A stretch of 64,000 nucleotides of DNA from Bacteroidales bacterium (GTDB taxonomy: Bacteria > Bacillota > Clostridia > Lachnospirales > Lachnospiraceae): contig JAMPFJ010000002.1 of assembly GCA_023664535.1 (NCBI GenBank), positions 62,001 to 126,000 on the forward strand, read 5' to 3'. Position numbers and translations under genes: made by a program. Below are positions 59,919 to 64,000 of this stretch, one piece after another. The notes beneath the pieces were generated by a model. That model was not told where the DNA came from, searched no databases, and worked only from the letters and a program-made list of their open reading frames with translations. Every line of letters starts with the position of its first letter. The first letter of the stretch is position 1.

Positions 59919-61586
59919 CTATTTTCCTGAAAATTGATATATGGTATATGCACCGTGCTCCTTTACCGGAGTACAGGTTATCTTTTTCCCGTAGTTATCC
60001 CGCAGATACTGCAGCTCTGCATCAATTCCCCAATCTGTATACTTTACATAGTAATAATTGTCCTTATCCGCCAAGTCCGCCATAGGATTTTCCAACCCAA
60101 GCCGCCTGCTCCACTCCTTCTGAAACGGCGAATGGCTTGTCCACCCTCCAGTGTAATAGGTGTTGTAAAAATATTTCTCCGGCAGCCGCAGATACGGTTT
60201 GTAACAAAGGGTTACGTCACCGAAGCAGAGAGCATTCAGCAAATAGATATTTTCTCCGTCCTCCGACAGCTCCTGCAATAGACCTGCCGGTTCCCGGGCA
60301 TATGCCTTATGGGGAAGCGCTATCTCATCGATATAATAAATTCCGGAAACCAGCACAAAAAATACCGCTGCCCCTGCCAGTATTCTTACGCTTTTGGCAG
60401 CATTTTCTTCTTTTTCCGGATAAAAATGCAGCAGACACATTACCATGCTGAACACTGCCGCCAGCCAGATAACATATTCTACCCGGGGAACCACCCTGCC
60501 GATATAATACAGGATAAAATACAGCACTCCCAGCCCGCAGGCATTACCTGCGGCAAAAAGCTTTATCGTTTTACCGGTTTTCGCAGACAGGATGAATACC
60601 ATCATGGCAATCCAGAGATAAAATAACCGGTTATCAAAATTACGCTTCAAAAAATCTCCGGCAAAATGCTTTACCGTGACAAGGGTCAACCCGTCGGATT
60701 CCTTCCATGATGCCACTTCCTCCAACCGGTCAAAAGTAAATTTATCCGAATCCTCTAAAATCCAGTTTGCCAGCACTATAGTGTCATTCTGGTTAAATCC
60801 GATTTCCTCATAGTTTTCCCGATAGGTAGAAAAATCCGGAACTCCGTAATCCATCAGCTCGGAGCGGATACTGTTATAGCGGGTATAGGCTTTCCACTCC
60901 TCGGAAGACTGGTAGTATGCCATATCCAGTCCTTTAAACAAACCCACCAGGCATACCAGTATAAGCGTATCCTTTAGCAGGCGGAAAAACAGCTCTTTAT
61001 TCCATTTCCCTTTTTCCATGCAAAGGCATAACTCAAATAAAAGGAAAAATGCAAAACAGACCGGAAAACATTCCAGTCGAATCATACTTCCGGTCACGCA
61101 TAGGATAATCCCCAATATTTTCATTTTCCGGCTTCCTTTTCGGTAAGAATGCCAGAGCAAAAAGCAGCCCGCAACAACACAAATCCCCGCCGTTCTGGTA
61201 AACTGCACCGCCCTTAACTGGGCAAAAAAACAGAGGTACCAGCTAAACAGATTCAGCGCAGCCGCAAACCACACCGGAACATAATGGCTTACCACATAGA
61301 ATATCGACGTCACCGAAACCATAATCAGAATATACTCTGCCATTACATACCAGTTTATCTGACCAATCAGCATACCAAACAGCTTCAGCAGATACCCATA
61401 GACAACATTGGAAAAAATCAGGCACTGGCTGTATTTCTTTCCCATCAACCCGGCAGAAATCGCACCCATAAAAAAATCATCATTATTTTCATAGGTGGGA
61501 AAAAAGAAAAGGATAACCATTATTGCAATCAAACCGTTAAGCAATAAAAAAAACTTTCCCTTTTCCTTTTGTATCCATGCATACAT
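59919..61586 (-). CDS. Polytopic membrane protein, putative GT-C transferase
   Basis: 555 residues, first gene of the operon. About ten helices in residues 12-430, then a soluble end (430-555). The first loop, FPTYENNDDFFMGAISAG at about residues 29-46, has paired aspartates like the catalytic loop of GT-C enzymes. I do not recognise a named family. It lies 12 nt before the ATP-grasp gene and would be the second lipid-linked-sugar transferase, or a polymerase, of the system. The ribosome site GGAG is 9 nt upstream. Confidence 0.75.
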   Translation of the reverse strand: MYAWIQKEKGKFFLLLNGLIAIMVILFFFPTYENNDDFFMGAISAGLMGKKYSQCLIFSNVVYGYLLKLFGMLIGQINWYVMAEYILIMVSVTSIFYVVSHYVPVWFAAALNLFSWYLCFFAQLRAVQFTRTAGICVVAGCFLLWHSYRKGSRKMKILGIILCVTGSMIRLECFPVCFAFFLLFELCLCMEKGKWNKELFFRLLKDTLILVCLVGLFKGLDMAYYQSSEEWKAYTRYNSIRSELMDYGVPDFSTYRENYEEIGFNQNDTIVLANWILEDSDKFTFDRLEEVASWKESDGLTLVTVKHFAGDFLKRNFDNRLFYLWIAMMVFILSAKTGKTIKLFAAGNACGLGVLYFILYYIGRVVPRVEYVIWLAAVFSMVMCLLHFYPEKEENAAKSVRILAGAAVFFVLVSGIYYIDEIALPHKAYAREPAGLLQELSEDGENIYLLNALCFGDVTLCYKPYLRLPEKYFYNTYYTGGWTSHSPFQKEWSRRLGLENPMADLADKDNYYYVKYTDWGIDAELQYLRDNYGKKITCTPVKEHGAYTIYQFSGK

Positions 61587-61651
61587 AACCCTTCGCTCCT
61601 CATGCCTATCTCATCTTCCATATCATTAACGAAAAGCTTCCGTTTTCCATA

Positions 61652-61709
61652 TGGAATAGTATTCCAATAAAACAGTCTCATCATACAACATCTGTAATAT
61701 TATTGTCAA
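61652..61709 (-). promoter_or_regulatory. Surface-glycan operon promoter with overlapping palindromes
   Basis: On the minus strand TTGACA (61704-61709), 18-bp spacer, TATGAT (61680-61685). Downstream of the expected start, TGGAATA-G-TATTCCA (61652-61666) forms a 15-bp palindrome that shares its left arm with a second one, TTCCATATGGAA (61645-61656). The result is three alternating half sites, likely a regulator target; no candidate regulator is adjacent except perhaps the winged-helix gene at 62375. Confidence 0.7.
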
Positions 61710-61743
61710 GTTGGCGGGCAGTCTCTTTCAGATGCAGCACGGC

Positions 61744-61784
61744 AAAAAAGCATTCCGGTCTGCACATAGCCGAAATGCTTTTTT
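61744..61784. terminator. Terminator after the accessory cluster
   Basis: Arms AAAAAAGCATTCCGG (61744-61758) and CCGAAATGCTTTTTT (61770-61784), ending in T runs both ways, 14 nt past the stop of the 208-residue gene. Confidence 0.9.
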
Positions 61785-61797
61785 CCATTCGCTTATT

Positions 61798-62424
61798 CTA
61801 TTCTGCTGAATCCTCCCTTTTTAATGTCGCAAGAATATAAGCCATCAGAATCGCCTTCTTCTTTTCATCCTGCAATCCGCCGATTATATCCAATAATAAA
61901 GAGGCCTGCTGCGTATACTGCCCATAATCAGAAGCCATAATCAAACGAATTTTCTTCAATTCCGTTTTTACGGTATTCCGGTTTTCCATAAAACTTTCTT
62001 CCGTCATTGTCAGACCTTCCCCCAGCTTATAGTAAGGAATTCTGACATCTCTGCATATGCTGTTTAACGCAAAAGCCTTTGCCTTTTTCGTTTCAAAAAG
62101 AAAATCTGAATTGAGGGCATTCCACAATTCCTGATAAAATACCGGCTCATCAAGCTTCTTTCCCCACAGTTTATTTAAAATGCCTTCCGTTAATGCTTTA
62201 TACTCCATGGATAAATTAACAATTTCTTCCTCCGAAAAAATAACCGCTATTTCTGTTTCTTCACTGGATTCTATATCTTCACAGCTTTCCAGAAAAAACT
62301 GTAATGCCTTTGGCGGACACTCACTGTCCGCTATAATCGCATATACAGCAAAACAAACGTCAAAATAATTACCCTTAAAAACCGACAACAGATTTTCTAT
62401 CTCTTTCAAACTTTTTTGCATCAT
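61798..62424 (-). CDS. Unknown protein (208 residues)
   Basis: I do not recognise it. It is soluble and largely helical, with no signal peptide, and has hydrophobic heptads near the N-terminus (IENLLSVFKGNYFDVCFAVYAII) and the C-terminus (ASLLLDIIGGLQDEKKKAILMAYILATLKRE). Its start overlaps the upstream winged-helix gene by 50 nt, and the ribosome site (GGAAAA) is poor, so translation may depend on coupling; the next ATG would remove 72 residues. Followed by a strong terminator. It is the last gene of an A+T-rich three-gene set with a nitrilase-fold protein. Confidence 0.65.
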   Translation of the reverse strand: MMQKSLKEIENLLSVFKGNYFDVCFAVYAIIADSECPPKALQFFLESCEDIESSEETEIAVIFSEEEIVNLSMEYKALTEGILNKLWGKKLDEPVFYQELWNALNSDFLFETKKAKAFALNSICRDVRIPYYKLGEGLTMTEESFMENRNTVKTELKKIRLIMASDYGQYTQQASLLLDIIGGLQDEKKKAILMAYILATLKREDSAE

Positions 62425-63202
62425 TTGTTATTTTCCTCTTTTCTGATTTCACATTCCAATTTTTTCCTTGGTTATTATTCTTTTTTAAAAAAGGCGGTAA
62501 AGAAACTCCCTTAGCTTTTATTCTATCTCCCTCCTGGGTATCACACAAAACATATTCCCCATTATTGCATTTCTCCGCATTTTTCTTAATTGCATTGGTT
62601 AATGCATTTATCGGAACATAGTCTTCGTCCGTCAGCAGCATTTCTCTCAGCACATTTTCCCGTTCCTCATATGCCGGTTTTATTCTCTGATAAACCTTGG
62701 TACCCAACGGGGTAAGATAATAGTGTTTTTGTTTTCCGCTCTTTACTGACCTTATCAAACCATCTGCCTCCGGTTCCTTTACAAACTGGGAAAGCGCCGA
62801 TTTCCCACCCTCCACATGCCTGGTTAATTCGTCATGGATAATCCCGGGATATTGATAAATATTTTTCAGGACATCGTATAACTTGGAACCCTTTGTATCA
62901 TATTTTACAAGCAGCTCTTCTTTTTCCAGCGCATCACATTTTCGTTTTATCAAATCCAGCATGCCATACAATCTTCCCACAAAAAATGCATGCTCCGGTT
63001 TATCCTGATTATCTTGGTTCCGCCAATATGAATCTGTATAATCATACAAATCCCAAAATTCCCTTGATGGCTTCCTGGAACAAATCCCCTCAAAATCGTT
63101 AGTCAGCTCAGTGGATAAATCATACAATAATTCTTCACTCCACTCATTCTGCTCCATTGTGATAAATATCATTTCTATCAGCTTATTGATTGTTTCCGCC
63201 AT
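62375..63202 (-). CDS. Winged-helix protein of unknown function
   Basis: 275 residues. Residues 1-95 are helical and acidic (ELLYDLSTELTNDFEGI, WDLYDYTDSYWRN). Residues about 105-170 resemble a MarR-like winged helix (LYDVLKNIYQYPGIIHDELTRHV, GKSALSQFVKEPEADGLI, then the wing SGKQKHYYLTPLGTKV). The C-terminal 60 residues are strongly basic and low in complexity. It may regulate its own cluster or read DNA/RNA in a defence setting. GGAGG 8 nt before the ATG at 63202 beats the GTG 9 nt upstream. It starts 50 nt after the nitrilase-like gene. Confidence 0.75.
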   Translation of the reverse strand: MAETINKLIEMIFITMEQNEWSEELLYDLSTELTNDFEGICSRKPSREFWDLYDYTDSYWRNQDNQDKPEHAFFVGRLYGMLDLIKRKCDALEKEELLVKYDTKGSKLYDVLKNIYQYPGIIHDELTRHVEGGKSALSQFVKEPEADGLIRSVKSGKQKHYYLTPLGTKVYQRIKPAYEERENVLREMLLTDEDYVPINALTNAIKKNAEKCNNGEYVLCDTQEGDRIKAKGVSLPPFLKKNNNQGKNWNVKSEKRKITNDAKKFERDRKSVVGF

Positions 63203-63252
63203 GCCGCTCACCTCCCGAACAGTTTAGGAATAGTTTAACATAGGTTGCTCCA

Positions 63253-64000
63253 TTATTCAAGCAAATTCTGTTTTTCAATCTGAACATTTCTCTGCTCCCG
63301 CAATGCTTCCATCGAAAAATCATAGGATATAATAAAAAAACATCCCCGCTCACAAGTTTTTCTACAAGCATCCCTCCTGCAACAATATATTTTCCCCTCT
63401 GCTGTCGTTTCCGGCTTCACCACAGCAGAAACCAATCCTACCGGTGCATTTTCTTTTGAGTTTGATACGGCATCACAGGCATTGCACAAAACTGCGCTTG
63501 TATAGTATTTCTGTGCAAATTCCATGAAATGTTTCTTAAAGGATTGTACGGATTCACTCCATGCAGATACCACTAAAAACAGAGGCATAAAAATCTCAAC
63601 TAATGCCGACGTATATTTATCATCAATTACATCCCGGCAAACTGCCGGCAAAAAAACGCCCACCCCTTGAACAAACAAAATTGAACACTTTTTTCCAGGG
63701 TTCTTTAAATATTCGCACTGCTCATAACCGTTACCATCCTTCCGTTTTTTCACATAAGGCGAATATTTATAATACTGTCCTATAACATGCCCCCATGAAT
63801 CCAGTATATTCATTACATTATCCCCACACGGATTATCTGTGGTGCTTCCTGCGAATACAGCAATCAATTCCGATATATTTCCCATACGTTCTCTTCTCCA
63901 GAGACAAAGCTGCTTCCCGATTAGCGCAAGCGTATCGGCACTGACGATAAATTCCGGTAATATAATTATATTCACTCCAACCTCTAATGCCTTTTTCATC
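63253..64000 (-). CDS. Nitrilase-fold (carbon-nitrogen hydrolase) protein, N-terminus beyond window
   Basis: The visible 248 residues hold the family triad: Glu16 in IILPEF, Lys78 in GQYYKYSPY and Cys121 in PAVCRDVID (numbered from the ATG at 63999). The ~40 residues that normally precede the LPE motif are missing, so the ATG at the edge is probably internal and the gene continues outside. The end contains an unusual cysteine cluster (YCCRRDACRKTCERGC) and no usual C-terminal nitrilase tail. It could be a stand-alone amidase or the C-terminal domain of a larger protein. It heads a cluster with a winged-helix and an unknown protein. Confidence 0.75.
   Translation of the reverse strand, partial: MKKALEVGVNIIILPEFIVSADTLALIGKQLCLWRRERMGNISELIAVFAGSTTDNPCGDNVMNILDSWGHVIGQYYKYSPYVKKRKDGNGYEQCEYLKNPGKKCSILFVQGVGVFLPAVCRDVIDDKYTSALVEIFMPLFLVVSAWSESVQSFKKHFMEFAQKYYTSAVLCNACDAVSNSKENAPVGLVSAVVKPETTAEGKIYCCRRDACRKTCERGCFFIISYDFSMEALREQRNVQIEKQNLLE

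Noticed and set aside
1-64000. tRNA, rRNA, CRISPR arrays, insertion sequences, prophage or plasmid genes
   Set aside because: None was recognised by eye on either strand; a tRNAscan, Infernal and repeat search would settle small RNAs.

Overview
The window reads as a chromosomal segment from an anaerobic Firmicute of the class Clostridia, most likely a Lachnospiraceae-type gut bacterium. The reasons are: ferredoxin-dependent 2-oxoacid oxidoreductase next to phosphate acetyltransferase, a tandem feoA-feoA-feoB iron island with a FeoB-associated Cys-rich micro-protein and a short DtxR-type regulator, choline-binding-like (CW_binding_1) wall repeats, Gram-positive AGGAGG ribosome binding sites almost everywhere, TTGACA/TATAAT promoters, and a Lachnospiraceae-type DUF6020 membrane protein. 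No tRNA, rRNA, CRISPR array, insertion sequence or prophage gene was seen. Most genes lie on the minus strand; gene order below follows transcription.

Layout. 1-2.4 kb: end of a glycosyltransferase/membrane-protein pair. 2.5-6.0 kb: ferrous iron uptake (feoA, feoA, feoB, Cys-rich peptide) divergent from its likely DtxR-family regulator, with matching inverted repeats in the feoA promoter and in the feoA-feoB gap. 6.1-12 kb: pta, a membrane-anchored lipase-like hydrolase, and a two-gene 2-oxoacid:ferredoxin oxidoreductase whose four classical subunits are fused as gamma-delta and alpha-beta. 12.1-14.3 kb: a DUF4474 protein overlapping a metallophosphoesterase, then a Dabb protein. 14.5-19.1 kb: a MarR-ABC-ABC export operon with a clear promoter and operator. 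19.3-21.6 kb: a diguanylate cyclase with a LacI-type sensor domain. 21.9-26.8 kb: MMPL exporter, secreted heptad-repeat protein and TetR regulator with an operator on the promoter. 27-35.3 kb: HtrA protease, an orphan acyl-CoA carboxyltransferase, lytic transglycosylase, an ABC-2 exporter, a DUF2156 protein and an unknown membrane-anchored protein. 35.4-41.5 kb: glutamate synthase gltB-gltD. 41.8-46.9 kb: three secreted cell-wall proteins (L,D-transpeptidase, GH5 glucanase-like enzyme, transglutaminase-like protein with ten wall-binding repeats). 47-51.1 kb: glmS, an LCP wall-polymer ligase and UDP-galactopyranose mutase, apparently one operon. 51.3-61.6 kb: an eleven-gene surface-glycan operon. 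61.8-64 kb: an A+T-richer, accessory-looking set: a truncated nitrilase-fold protein, a winged-helix protein and an unknown protein.

The best candidate for an undescribed system is the 51.3-61.6 kb operon. It joins a WecE/RffA-type sugar 4-aminotransferase, a NeuD/PglD-like acyltransferase, a MaoC/PhaJ-like enoyl-CoA hydratase and an ATP-grasp ligase with a polyprenyl-phosphate glycosyltransferase, a pair of half-size EamA proteins resembling the ArnE/ArnF flippase, a GtrA protein and two large GT-C-like membrane proteins. I infer a pathway that makes an unusual N-acylated 4-amino-4,6-dideoxy sugar, loads it on undecaprenyl phosphate, flips it and attaches it to a surface polymer: the logic of Arn lipid modification combined with that of anthrose synthesis, in a Gram-positive. 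The neighbouring glmS-LCP-glf operon would supply and attach wall polysaccharide. The right-edge nitrilase cluster is the second candidate, because nitrilase domains occur in DRT1-type reverse-transcriptase defence proteins, but the decisive N-terminal part lies outside the window.
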